Shown one piece after another: positions 1 to 11,132 of a stretch of 64,000 nucleotides of DNA. Origin of the DNA: Calendula officinalis (Eukaryota > Streptophyta > Magnoliopsida > Asterales > Asteraceae); the NCBI GenBank assembly GCA_963853835.1, contig OY970832.1, positions 26,716,208 through 26,780,207 on the forward strand, written 5' to 3'. Below the pieces are notes generated by a model, which saw only the letters and a list, made by a program, of their open reading frames with translations, had not been told where the DNA came from and did no database searches. A program made the translations under genes and the position numbers. Within the stretch, counting starts at the first letter, position 1, and each line of letters opens with the position of its first letter.

Positions 1-2769
1 ACGGGTAGTGTTATGGTTATCATAAATAGCATGTTGTAGACCACATCCACCAATGGCCTTTTATTTAACTAAAAGATAGAGAAAAAAAAACCAGTACTCA
101 CATTTGTCTTGCGCACTCGCAATCTGCATCACACAAGCATTCACCACGACCGATCACGAGAACGAAGGTTTAGGCACCACGATACTATTTGTGGCAGCCG
201 TGGTTGGCCCTCCAACCCGTTGTGCACTTAGGCTACGACCAAAAAAAATAACCACGTGTGGCCATGAAGATTCACCGGCCACAAAAGCGGGTGGTCTCTC
301 TATAATTAGTCATCTTATAAAACGACTCAAAACCCATATTATCAAAACAAGCTTATCCACCCTAAATCTTAAATCAACTTAGATTTGCCAATTTCAATAT
401 AAATGATTTCCTGTGATAATTTACTTCATTTGAAAAATGTAGTAATACATATATCTATTAACTATTTCATTTAATCTAATAAAAATATCATTTTATTCTT
501 ATTTTTATTTTTAACATAATTAACATTATTTTGATAAAAAAGTTGTGTGATTCACACTCGCTAAGTATGTAATTTGATTTATTCTAATTTCTGTTATAAT
601 ATTTTGTTTTAAAAATGCAAATTAACTACATACCATTTAAATTAAATCGGAAGAAGTATTAATCATCATTATAATTTTTTGTCTCAAAAACCGTGAAACC
701 CCAAGTGTATCACTTATTTTGAATAGGAAGTAAGATTTTTCTTTTGGAATGTGATTTAATTGGTGCTAATTATAAAGTTAGATTGATGCTATTATAAAGT
801 CGTATCTCTGCCTTTCAGAAGAAACACAAATGAGACTTTTAAAATATTAATTGCCTTGTTACATTTTTCTCTATTAATAAAACTAAAAATTAAGTATTTT
901 ATTGTATGGAAAAATAATAGAAAAGGAGAAGGTACTAAAAATTTGGTTTATAGTAAAAGTTAAATAATGGTGGGTCCAATTGTGCATGTAGAACAGAGGA
1001 AGAAGAGGCGTGCTTATGTGGGGTTACTCCTTGTGGTCCAAGTAACTATACGAGGACATGGGCCAGTTGTACTGAACGTCATACGTTAAAACCAGCCCAA
1101 AACACAATTGCATATAATTAGCACATTTAAATATTTCGTTAATCGTTTGCATTAAAAGGTTGTACTTATTAAATAATTTATTAAGATATTATTTAACTTT
1201 AATAAATAATTTAAAAAGATGAATGAAAACTATAGACCAATATTTGTAAAACAAATTTAACCAAATTTGTAGTGCAGTTGATGTAGAGGTCTTACTCGAA
1301 GAGATTAGATTGATTTGCTTTTATTGATGCTTGTTTCCGGTTCTCACTCGCCGTATTGTCATGTATTGCGCCCCCCTTGTCGTCTACTCCCTAAAGATAT
1401 TAGGATGGTTTGTCGTTGTGTCCTTGTTTTTATTTATTAACGTAACTTGGTATTTAAAAAGATATTTGTAGATAAACTAGTTATTTTTTAACCTCGCGTG
1501 ATGATGCGGAAATTACGTTTGATACTCAAAAAATTGTTTATTGATATTCGTATAACATTCTAAATATTGTTTATATTAAAAAAACAAAATACAGGTTCAG
1601 TGAAATTTCATTTCCAAGATATTTGTGACGACATAAATGTATTTGCATACTTTATCTGAATTGTATTATTTAAAACAAAATGTTATACCTTTTTTGAGTA
1701 GAATGCTTTGGTCAATACCATAAGTTTACCACGTATTGTTATTTGTTAATAATAACGGTTATATTAGATCATTATAAGTTTGTAATTATCTTTACACTTA
1801 TAAGTGTAGTAATATGATAAAAGAAAATACCATCTCTAAACTTGTATATATGATAATTGATGAATATAATAAAAACTTTCATACCATGTTTATAAGTATG
1901 AAGGTTTAAAAACTAATAATTTCTCACATCCTTCACATTTGTAATTGTAAACATTTTAAAGTATACAAATATTTAAAATAGAAAGTAAACCTCACATCTT
2001 CAAATATAAATAATTATAATTCTCAAAACTGGAAGTGAAAGTCAAATATGTAGGTTATTTATAAAAAAAAAAAAAAAGTTAAAAAATTCAGGTGTATGCC
2101 ACTAGGAGTGAGTTTCATTAAGAATAAATATGAAGATTGAGAATGTGAGAATAAATCTTAGCCGTTGATCTGGACGCGCTCTTATAATCATATATGAAAT
2201 AATTGAGGAAAATATAGTTGCGTATAAAACTGGCTTTCGTTTTTCTTTAAATAAAACAAAATTTTATTAATTAAAAAGGATATTATTAAAATATAACAAA
2301 TTGAATCATTAAATATTCTAGGTAGCTCTTAAAAGTCAAGCATTACATTACAAATCTAGTTCAAGCGGTCCCTAGCGATTGCCGCGTTGTCAACAGTTAT
2401 AACCAGTAGATGGCAACAACACATAGCGACAACACTTGTTCATGCCAAAACTACACATACCGTTTTCTACTTTTCAGGTATAATTATCAATTGATAAATA
2501 ATATAATTGTTTGCTATTTGTGTCTATTTAGATGATTATATGTTTACTTATTTGATCCAAATAAATATTAAAATTAAGGGTTATTATAAGAAAAAAATAT
2601 TAATAAATTACACATGTCATATTATAATAAGTAGAAAAACAAAATAAAGATAAATAATAGTTTCACTTTATCAGTTTATCATATAAGTAAGTGAAAAAGT
2701 TCGATTAATGCAAATATACATGAAGTAATACATATACTTACGTAATGACATTATTCGAATAATATTTAT
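1..2769. other. AT-rich intergenic DNA, no gene recognised
   Basis: No open frame here looks like a protein. A 92-codon frame at 104-382 has no recognisable motif and is probably chance. Around 630-735 the sequence resembles the right half of the Stowaway-like element at 20707-21023 (shared run near a CACTTATTTT end), so a decayed MITE remnant is likely. On the minus strand a good splice-donor-like GTGAGT lies near 102-107 downstream of a slightly GC-richer stretch (110-300), but no coding exon could be built there. The rest is low-complexity AT-rich DNA. Confidence 0.5.
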
Positions 2770-3189
2770 TGTAACACCTCAATTTTTAATACACGTTTGA
2801 AATCATTTAAGATATAATTTACAACACTTCTCTTATTGTCAAAAATACTGTTTAATAAAAACCTCAAAACATTTATCAGAGTTTACAAAACGCGATGTTA
2901 CAAAATAGATCATAACCATAGGTAAATGGGATCTACCTATGAGCTCCCGAGTTAAACATCTCTAGGCCACTTCTAGTGCAACCTTCTATTACTTCAAACA
3001 TGTACCTGTGTACATAGCCACAAAACAAACTTAGTACGTGAGACAAAATAGTCTCGTGAGATGCATGAGTTTTAGTCCCTAATAATAATAATAATCATTT
3101 CATAAATATATAAACATATATACACTACATCAATACCGTCTAGTCACCGTATTGTGACCCTATCGATCTTACTTCCCTATCAAACATAT

Positions 3190-3415
3190 CTAGTACTTAA
3201 ACATATAGGTACCAGAAGCGCACTCATACCCAGTACATAAACATATATGTACTAGAAGCACAATCATATTTAGTACATAAACATATATGTACTAGAAACA
3301 CAATCATATCTGGTACATAAACATATATGTACTAGAATCATACCACGACTAGTACGTAAACATATGCGTACTAGAAGTCCATACGTGTCTGGTGTATAAA
3401 CATATATATATACTC
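3190..3415. repeat. Array of ~41-bp palindromic repeats inside LTR
   Basis: About six imperfect units in tandem. Each is centred on a short near-palindrome of the form GTACATAAACATATATGTAC, followed by a spacer such as 'tagaagcacaatcatat'. Equivalent, differently expanded arrays occur in the LTRs near 9210-9240, 47550-47880 and 53500-53830, so this is a feature of the LTR family rather than a CRISPR array. Confidence 0.75.
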
Positions 3416-4174
3416 GTCTCAGTGACCGGGGATCCCCCGCGTCACCGCCATCTATCTCTTATCATAACCTAATAGTTATACCAGTCAAAGCCTTCAGCTA
3501 TCACATCAAACATCAAACAAGTTAGTTATCTAATAATAACAATATATAATTAGTACAACATAGCGTGAACGTACCCATATAGTCCCATGGACTCAATCTT
3601 TAGCAACTCTCACATACTTCTTCATGTATGCACCCTAGGAGGTCCATACTTACTTATTTCATAAGGTACATTTCTTATTTTATCGATATCATAATACTTT
3701 TATCCTTTCTTTGACTAGAATACATCTTTATTACTAGTCACAACATATTCATTTTCATATATATTCGTTCATCACTTTTATTAATAAATCTTACCAATCA
3801 ATACCCATCACTATAAAATCATTGTCAAATGTTTTATTAATACATATTTATTAATAAATGCTCAATATATATTCTTTTAATCAATAGCTTTATTATTATG
3901 GTTCGTTAATAAAGATTTCATAATTACTTTAGTTTAACATATTTACTTCCAAATTCATCAATCATACTAGACATATTCTAGTATCACATTATACCTACTT
4001 TATTATCATTTCAGTCACTATCTTTATCAAAATATTTATTAATAGTGGTCATAAAATATAATACATAATTTCAAAAACTCTTTGTTATGTACCCAGTTTA
4101 AAAGTCTCATGTACTCACCTTAGCGATAGCTAAATCCATAGCGTGTTTATCAACACGAATCTTTGCTTCCCGCC

Positions 4175-4617
4175 AAGGTTCTAAAAGGCGCGCCATGGCG
4201 GCGCCATGGCGTCGCCAAGGCGTGAGGCGCGGCGTCAACGTTACGAAACAGACCATGGCGGCTAGGCTAGACGTGGCGTGAAATAAGGCGTGATAAGGCG
4301 TGATAAGGCGCGATAAGGCGCGCCTTATGGCGAGTTTTCTTGAAGGCGGCTGTAAAAAATGATTTTTTTTTAAAAAAAAATTAACATATATAATTATAAA
4401 TTTAATTGTAATATTTTTTATGAGCTTTATATATGAATTGTTATATAAATCTATAAATTTATAAAAAAAATTTAATTTAATATACGTATATATATAAATT
4501 ATATAAAAAATTTACCGCCTTAAGCGACGCCTTGAGAAATGCCATGGCCCGCCATGGCTCGCCTTGACTGAGGCTTGATGGTGCCGCTACGCCACGCCTT
4601 ACGCTTTCTAGAACCTT
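4175..4617. mobile_element. Mutator-type MITE with 10-bp target duplication
   Basis: The ends are inverted: AAGGTTCTAAAAGGCG on the left and CGCTTTCTAGAACCTT on the right. They are flanked by the exact direct repeat GCTTCCCGCC (4165-4174 and 4618-4627). Duplications of 9-10 bp are the mark of Mutator-superfamily transposition. The arms are rich in GGCG/CGCC and CATGG motifs, whereas the centre is AT-rich. No transposase frame is present, so it is non-autonomous. It interrupts the LTR at 2770-5225. A decayed relative lies at 25488-25575. Confidence 0.8.
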
Positions 4618-5225
4618 GCTTCCCGCCTTTGGAATATCGCCAACTTTTAGGCCATTGCAACCTATCAACATAATCATCACATTTCTAGTTATCATCCATA
4701 AATAGGCATCATCTAGCATCAACATAATCAACCACATGTTCATCAACTTGGTGGGAATCCATAAACCATAGTTTATAGAACTAATTTCAAATTACAAATT
4801 AACCATAAATCCATGGTCTACATACTGTCTATGGGTGTTCTACACCCCCATTACCAATCTCTAACAAGATCCCAACCCATCACATTAAAAATCAACATTT
4901 CCCCCAAATCTTGTTTACAGAACTAACTAGTAGATGAAAATACCTTAGATCTTTAACAAGGTTTGAAGATCTTCAATAATGGTGGTGTTCTATGCTCAAG
5001 AACACCCAAAATCGCCCCCAAGAGCTCTAAAATCGGCTGCACACTTTGTTGTGGTGAAAAATGAGCAAAAACCCTAAAAATCCCGATTTTATGGTCTGAA
5101 CAGCACCTTTCGCGACGTGAAAGAGGTACAAATGATGAAGAAAACGAATGCAATGAACTGTACGGTATGTGTTTTGTGTATTTATGATTTTTTTGAATTT
5201 TTTTCTTACCGAGCTTCTTGATCAC

Positions 5226-5591
5226 TTATTTACAGAGTCACTTAACAGATCATTTAGACGTCTGTTTGATAGAGGGACGTCCGTTTGATAGAGGGACGTC
5301 GGGTGTAACATATTGAATACATCAGGGACTTCCAGTGTAATAAACGAAGTTCAAGGACTGTGGCTGTAATAAGTGGCAAACCACATGGACCTTCCGTGTA
5401 ATACACTCTTTAAACGGGAAAGTGAAATTACGATTTTGCCCATCATGTGAGGTGCACATGGGTCATTTAACGGAAATTTTAGACGCTCGTTTGACAGAGG
5501 GACGTCAGGTGTAACAAATTGAATACACTAGGGACTTCCAGTGTAATTATGTCAGAATACTTTCAATTATGTTATGTTCTATATTTACATA
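5226..5591. repeat. Pair of ~62-bp direct repeats (5282-5342, 5487-5548)
   Basis: Two copies share 'agagggacgtc', 'ggtgtaaca', 'ttgaatac' and 'agggacttccagtgtaat' in the same order, about 205 bp apart. The first copy also has a short internal duplication of GTTTGATAGAGGGACGTC. No gene is visible. The stretch lies between the decayed LTR and a Helitron end; it could be a remnant of either or of a further element. Confidence 0.55.
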
Positions 5592-5980
5592 CTAGCTTCA
5601 TAACCCGCCCGATTGGGCGGGCATGTTTCAAAATTTATATTATAGAAAAATGTCAGCAAATATCAACTATAGTTTAAAAATGACATAATAATCGATAGAT
5701 GTAATGATGAATTCGTACAAAATTTGATACATGAACAGATGTTACATAAAAATTATAGACGAAATAAGACTTCTTTTTAAACGACATTTGCTGTTGAATT
5801 AGTGTAATTTCCATCTGTGTCACAACAAATAATCTTCAATCCGTTCTTGTTCTTAACTCGTGATACAACTACATAAAGCTGACCATGTGAGAATACCGGT
5901 TTTTGCAGAAACAAACCAACTTGAGACAACGTCTGACCTTGACTTTTATTAATGGTCATAGCAAAGCAGACCTGAACCAC
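5592..5980 (-). mobile_element. Helitron 3' end with helicase remnant
   Basis: Read on the minus strand, a perfect 7-bp hairpin (CCCGCCC-aatc-GGGCGGG, 5604-5621) lies 8 bp before CTAG (5592-5595), which is followed by T. This is the hairpin plus CTRR terminus of plant Helitrons. About 180 bp further in lies the C-terminal end of a Helitron helicase (5777-5980). That spacing fits an originally autonomous element whose upstream part is lost. The same 3' end family recurs at 27225 and near 6048. Confidence 0.8.
5777..5980 (-). pseudogene. PIF1-like Helitron helicase, C-terminal fragment
   Basis: The translated fragment contains CFAMTINKSQGQTL, a PVFSHGQLYVVVSRV segment and a terminal stretch with GLKII. 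These are the last conserved helicase motifs (V/VI region) of PIF1-like DNA helicases fused to Rep in Helitron RepHel proteins. Only about 65 residues remain; the Rep domain and Walker motifs are absent. The frame is open to its natural stop, which lies about 180 bp from the Helitron 3' terminus. Beyond 5980 the similarity stops and another Helitron-like 3' end begins near 6048. The family call is firm; the fragment cannot be functional alone. Confidence 0.8.
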
Positions 5981-6047
5981 TTATAAACATGATCGAATAA
6001 AAGGGTTTTATGGGCTTCTAAACTTGTATGGGCACCCAAAACATAGA

Positions 6048-6170
6048 CAATTTTCAAAGCCCGCCTGATTGGACGGGCATGCTTTAAGAGATATGTAGAA
6101 AAATAACAAAAATATTGATACATTTTAAATGGCATAACAATCCACAATTGTCACCTTCCATAAATTTCTC
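6048..6170 (-). mobile_element. Second, degraded Helitron 3' end
   Basis: A hairpin at 6059-6078 (GCCCGCC-tgattg-GACGGGC, one mismatch) is followed by sequence closely like that inside the ends at 5592 and 27225 (for example 'gacataacaatcca' and 'gatatatgta'-like words). The expected CTAG terminus has changed to 'caat', so this end is older. It would extend rightward into the SR-like exon region, which could therefore be Helitron cargo; the 5' end was not found. Confidence 0.55.
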
Positions 6171-8309
6171 CCGTTCAAGTCACTTAGAAAAAGCATTGAG
6201 TAGATGAGCAGGTTGTTCATACGCCATAGGACGCCCTGTTTTTAGATCAAAACCAAACTTAGCATGTTCAATTTCTATTTTGCCAAAACTTGCGAAATCA
6301 CAAGTTCATGTTTTTAGATCAAAAACCAAACTTTTCATGTTTTTGGATCAGATGTGTTAATTTAATCTTATTAATCTGCTAAAACTTTCTATATTTCCAA
6401 CTAAGAGAGAAAGAAGCTTAATAGAATACTTTTGAAGCCCATAAAACTATGATAATATAATCAAAGGATTTTGATAACCATAACACATATTTTATGCTTA
6501 ATTTTGTACCTAAACTACAAATCATCAACCACCAAAAAACGCTTACATTAACACTTGATATGAAACGGGTCATTTTTAAAATTATAAAAATAAACATATC
6601 ATCAACGAGTGCTGGTCACAAGTAGAGGTGGCAAGAAGGGTGGGTTGGGGGTAACATGTGAAACAGGTCACTTTTGGTATGGCATGTAACCAAACGGGTC
6701 ACTTAATGGGTAAATATGGTTAAAAATACAACATTACTATAATAATAGGGTTTTGATAATGATCTTTAAAGCATAAAAAGTTGTACATTAATTCATGGAG
6801 GTGGTAATTCCTAAAATCCTAGGGGTTAGTTATAGATTGAAGTATAAAATTTTAGTGCATGTCTATTAACAGCCCTTAGGGCTGTAATTATCAAAACCCA
6901 TAATAATAATTTAAATCTTTGAAAAAATAATAATTTAGGCACGTTTACCTTTTAACTATTTTTTAACCTAACTTGTTTGAGATAAAAAAACCCAAGCCGA
7001 CCCATTCATAAGTAAAAAATGAGTAATGAGAAGTTTACCTTGATCATGCCACTTGCTTTGTCAAGTTCAGATTTAACTTTGCTGGATTGTAAGATTTCAA
7101 CCACCTGCAAACACAGTTGCTTAATTAAAAAATTAGTCCACTAAACCGGTATACTGTAAAACTAAAACTGTTCGTTACAGCTATCGATTCATAGTAATTT
7201 AACTTAGTTTGTTTGAAGCTGCAAAGAAATTTTGTCAGATTATTAATCCTAACATCAAATATATATTTCTAATCAAAGAAATACTTTGTTACTCATAATA
7301 TTTGAACTATAAACAGATGATTCCCACTTAACTACAAAGTGAAAGTCATGTGGGACTGCAACCAGATGGCACTGCATGTCCAATTCTCGCTGAAGGCAAG
7401 TTAAGTTCTTCATTTAAATCGGGCTCCTTACCTTGTTGAAGATATGAAGGTGCCCTTTCACTTTCAGTTTCCTGGCTCATGTCATCCTCCAAAGCATCAT
7501 GTTGTGTATAGACAAAGTATTCGATTAGAAAACGGGTTGGTTGACGGGTCAAAAATGTGTGTATATATTTGAGATTAATTACCCTGAATATCCGAGAATG
7601 TTAAAGCCATATTTTGAACCACAACATCACTTGTGGGAGACTGCCAAATCAAGACCACTAACTTATACAAAATATTCTTCTAACAGTGCTATCATAATCA
7701 CAAATTTACAAACTACTGAGTATTTATTTGAATGTTTTGACTCTAATAAAATTAGTACTACATCCAATTTGTTAATCGTATTGACCTTTTTTATTGTGTT
7801 TTTTGCAGTTAGTTACATCCAATTTGTTAAACTGTGATTAGTAGCTACTGTCATCGCAACAACACACTAAACAAACATGAAATACAAAACATAACTGCTG
7901 CAACTTAATCACCAGTTTAGTAGTTTGAGCGGCTTCTCACCCTACAACAAGTTTTCCATTTTATCTCAGAAAATTATTTTCATCAATCAAAGAAAAGAAA
8001 CAAAAATGTGGTTACCTTGGGGAGCGAGAACGCGAACGGGGCCGCACAGGGGTTACAGAACGCGAAAGGGACCGAGAACGATATCTTCTAGAACTTCTAT
8101 CCCTACTTGGACTTCTACTGCGCCTATATCGTCTGTCAAAATAAACACACATGTTTACCTCCACATACATATCTGCAATTGCACCAATATATATGTATAC
8201 ATCTATATATACAACCTTGGAGGTGAGCGACTGAAACTTCTGCTTCTGCTTCGGTGCCTATGTCTACTTAGCTTGTTAGTTTCCCCAACACAGTTATTCC
8301 CATCAAAAG
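6170..8309 (-). pseudogene. Fragments of an unidentified SR-rich (arginine/serine) gene
   Basis: Several exon-like blocks occur on the minus strand with consensus splice sites. Block a, 8309-8216, has acceptor TTTTTACAG and encodes SRHRHRSRSRSFSRSPPR. Block b, 8132-8016, has acceptor and GTAACC donor, encodes an RS-rich segment with RRYRRSRSPSRDRSSRR, and joins block a in phase. Block c, about 7520-7346, is acidic and ends SGCSPT plus a stop. Block d, 7104-7039, encodes 22 residues starting VVEILQSSKVKSEL, in phase 0. A further stretch at about 6290-6160 has an internal stop (residues ...HLLNAFSK then stop). RS domains are typical of splicing factors; I do not recognise the family. The internal stop, missing N-terminus and adjacent Helitron end suggest a relic or captured fragments, but a decayed host gene is equally possible. 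Confidence 0.45.
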
Positions 8310-8475
8310 CTGTAAAAACTTCTTTGCTGTTTAAAATTAGAACCCTAACTGAATTAGAGCTGTCGTAAAACGTTATGGAGCTGTACAGATCCTCATACAT
8401 AACTCTTCCCAATTTAGTGGAGCTCGCCCACTTTCCACACATTCTTTCGCCATACCAACGTATCCATCAACAAGA

Positions 8476-8749
8476 TCCAAACGGTCAGCTCAACACTCGA
8501 AAACAACACCGTTAGATCAAATCATGACATTTCTCATAGGGGTCGGCCCTATCAAACACATGCCCAAAAGACTCACATTGCACAATTCATAACAACTTCT
8601 ATAGGTCCCCTAGGTTTAACCCTAAACTTAACATAAAGTCTCAAGGTCAACCTATCAATCTCAAGGAATCTTACATTCCTATAGCCACAGTCTAAGACTA
8701 AGATGGACATCCAACCTAATTCACTTAAACTATAGTTCTGATACCAAGT
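8476..8749 (-). mobile_element. Gypsy leader stub with primer-binding site
   Basis: This matches the leader of the Gypsy element at 37977-38216 (shared 'ataggtcccctaggtt', 'aaacttaacataaagtctca' and 'gatggacatccaacctaatt'). Reading leftward from the LTR, the site complementary to initiator Met tRNA (TGGTATCAGAAC, one change from the usual GAGC ending) is at 8735-8746, three bases from the LTR edge. The stub breaks off before any gag coding sequence, so it is a truncated internal region. The left breakpoint is approximate. Confidence 0.7.
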
Positions 8750-11132
8750 TGTAACACCCGTATTTTTATAACATCGTTTAAAACATTTAAAATACGATTT
8801 CCAACATTTTCCATGTAATCCAAAATACAGTTTAACAAAAACTTTAAAACCTTTATCAGAGTATACAAAAATACGGTGTCACCAAGTATATCAAAACCAT
8901 AGGCAAACGGGATCTACCTACGAGCTCCCGAGCTAAACATATCAAGGCCACTCCTAGTGCAACCTTCTATCGCTTCAAACCTGTACCTGATTACATAGCC
9001 ACAAAAACAAACGCAGTACGTGAGACAAAATAGTCTCGTGAGATGCATGGGTTTTAGACCCCAATAATAATCAACTCATAAATATATAAACGCATATATA
9101 TACGACATCAATACCGCCTAGTCACCCTATTGTGACCCTATCTATTTTTGCTCTCCTATCAATCATATCTAACTATCGGGTTGCCCCCGAACTAGCTAGA
9201 AGCACAAACATACCTAATACATAAACATATATGTACTAGAATCACATTAACTTACTAACCGAAATCCATCGCCATTAGTAAGCTTTACATTGACTTATTA
9301 ACCGAAATCCATCGCCATTAATAAGTTCCACATTAGCTTATTAACTGAAATCCATCGCCATTAATAAGCTTCAAGATACCGGCAAGAGGGATTCGCCCAA
9401 TCTACCGATACCTGCCTTACTCGCCGGAATACGTCCAGTTAGCAAGACTACTAACATGGATGAGTCGATGGGAATCCACCCAACTGCCCCTCACTCCACA
9501 CCTATCGTGGATGAGTCGATGGGAATCCACCCAACTGCCCCTCATTCCACCCTCTCATGACCGGGGGTCCCCCGCATCATCACATCATCTCATTCTTACC
9601 ATAACTCATCAGTTATTCCAATCAAAGCCTTCGGCTATCACATCAATCATCAAACAAGTTAGTTATCTAATCATAACTATATATAACTAGTTCAACATAG
9701 AGTGAACGTACCTGTATGGTCCCGTGGACCCGATCTTTAGCAACTCACACATACTTCTACATCTATGAACCCTATGAGGTCCATACTCACTTATTTCATA
9801 AGATACATTTCTTATTTATCGATATCATAATACTTTCATCTCTTCGTTGACTATAATACATAACTATTACCAGTCACATCATAATCATTTTCATATATAT
9901 TCGTTCTTTTCTTTTATTAGTAATTCTTACCAATAGATACTCACTACTATCAAATCATTTCCCATTTGCTTTACTAATACATATTTATTAATCAAGACTC
10001 AGTATATATTCTTTTACTCCATAACTTTATTATTATGGTCCGTTAATCAGGATTCCATAATTACCTTAGTTTATCATATTTAATTCCACATTCATCAAAC
10101 ATACTAGACTTATTCTAGTATCACATTACACCTACTTTCTTATCTTTTCAGTCCTATCTTTATCAAAATATTTATTAATAAAGACTCATAAAATATCATA
10201 TGTATTTTCAAAAACCATTTGCTATGTACCCAGTTTTAAAAGTCTCATGTACTCACCTTAGCAATTAATGCTCCAAATGTGTTCTTCACACCCAATTCCT
10301 TGCTCCAGCAATCAACCAATCTTCCAAGACTTCACCAAAAGCCTAATACATTAATCACAAGATATTCAACATCACATACTACTAACAATGTGTCCATTTA
10401 TCTATAAACACCCTTTAATAACATTTTCCCCAATTTTGATGGTATATAAAACCCTAGGTTAACCAACCCTTAAAATTCTTGCAAATCTTAACCTTACACT
10501 TGTTTCCTTCGTTGAAATACCATCTATTAAGTGTATACATCATTTATTTCACCATAACCCATACACCCAAGAACTAGGGTTTCAAACCCAAGCTTCAAGA
10601 TCCATAGATCTAGAGCTACAACTACAAAGGAGTGAAGATATACCTTTAATCTTCAACTAGGAGTGACAATTCACGAGATTTGATGAAGAAATCGGCTCCA
10701 AATGATGTTTTCCACTAAAAAACGTATACAAACTCGTTGGGAGAGAAACTAGGGTTTGAGATGGCATGAAATGAGCCAAAACCCGACTTTAATGCTGTCT
10801 CTGACAGACTTCGCGCCGCAAAGCCCATGTTCGCACCGCGAACTTCGCGTGTCGTGAACAGTTCGCGTTCGTGAACCAGCCGCGAACTCCGATCTCTGAA
10901 AACCCAAAGTCTCTGCCCGATCCTCGCGATCGCGAGGACCTAGTTCGCACCACGAACTCGCTGCACCAGACGGGCTGCAGTTTTTGTTCCTTGTTTCGAC
11001 CCGGTTTCGTCCATAACTTTCTCATACGGCGTCCAAATGACACGAAACCAATTCCTACGTTCTTTAAACGATTTATCCTTGTTTATCGTATTTTCTTAGA
11101 ATTTATTTATCACAAAAATTCGGGTCGTTACA
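8750..11132 (-). mobile_element. Gypsy LTR, 2383 bp, complete ends
   Basis: It begins TGTAACACCCG and ends CGGGTCGTTACA, the same termini as the LTRs of the elements at 31596 and 45973, read in minus orientation. Shared internal blocks include the palindromic repeats (9210-9240), repeated 'aaatccatcgccattaataag' units (9240-9370), a duplicated 'gatgagtcgatgggaatcc' segment (9460-9530) and a GC-rich zone of TTCGCG/CGCGAA palindromes (10805-10960). Only a leader stub remains on its left, so it is a 5' LTR from a truncated copy. Open frames inside it (for example 9460-9690, 10871-11140) are not genes. Confidence 0.8.

Larger units (their letters stand above)
2770..5225 (-). mobile_element. Decayed Gypsy-type LTR with nested MITE
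   Basis: The left edge TGTAACACCTCAATTTTTAA matches the edge of the complete Gypsy LTRs at 31596 and 38217. The body shares the same order of blocks with the LTRs at 8750 and 45973: the paired 'tctcgtgagatgcatg' block, the palindromic repeat array, the 'gatcccccgcgtcaccg' block and the 'ctcaccttagc' block. The expected other end (GGGTCGTTACA) was not found, so the right boundary is approximate and this end is lost or diverged. There is no primer-binding site on its left, unlike the other LTRs, so it may be a solo LTR. It was split by the Mutator MITE at 4175-4617. Confidence 0.65.

Noticed and set aside
104..382. 92-codon open frame near the window start
   Set aside because: No motif and no supporting splice or promoter context; consistent with chance.
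3190..3415. Regularly spaced repeats that could look like a CRISPR array
   Set aside because: Units are tandem with no unique spacers, lie inside a plant LTR, and recur in other LTRs.
7541..7837. 98-codon frame on +
   Set aside because: AT-rich, no motif, overlaps the SR-like exon region on the other strand.
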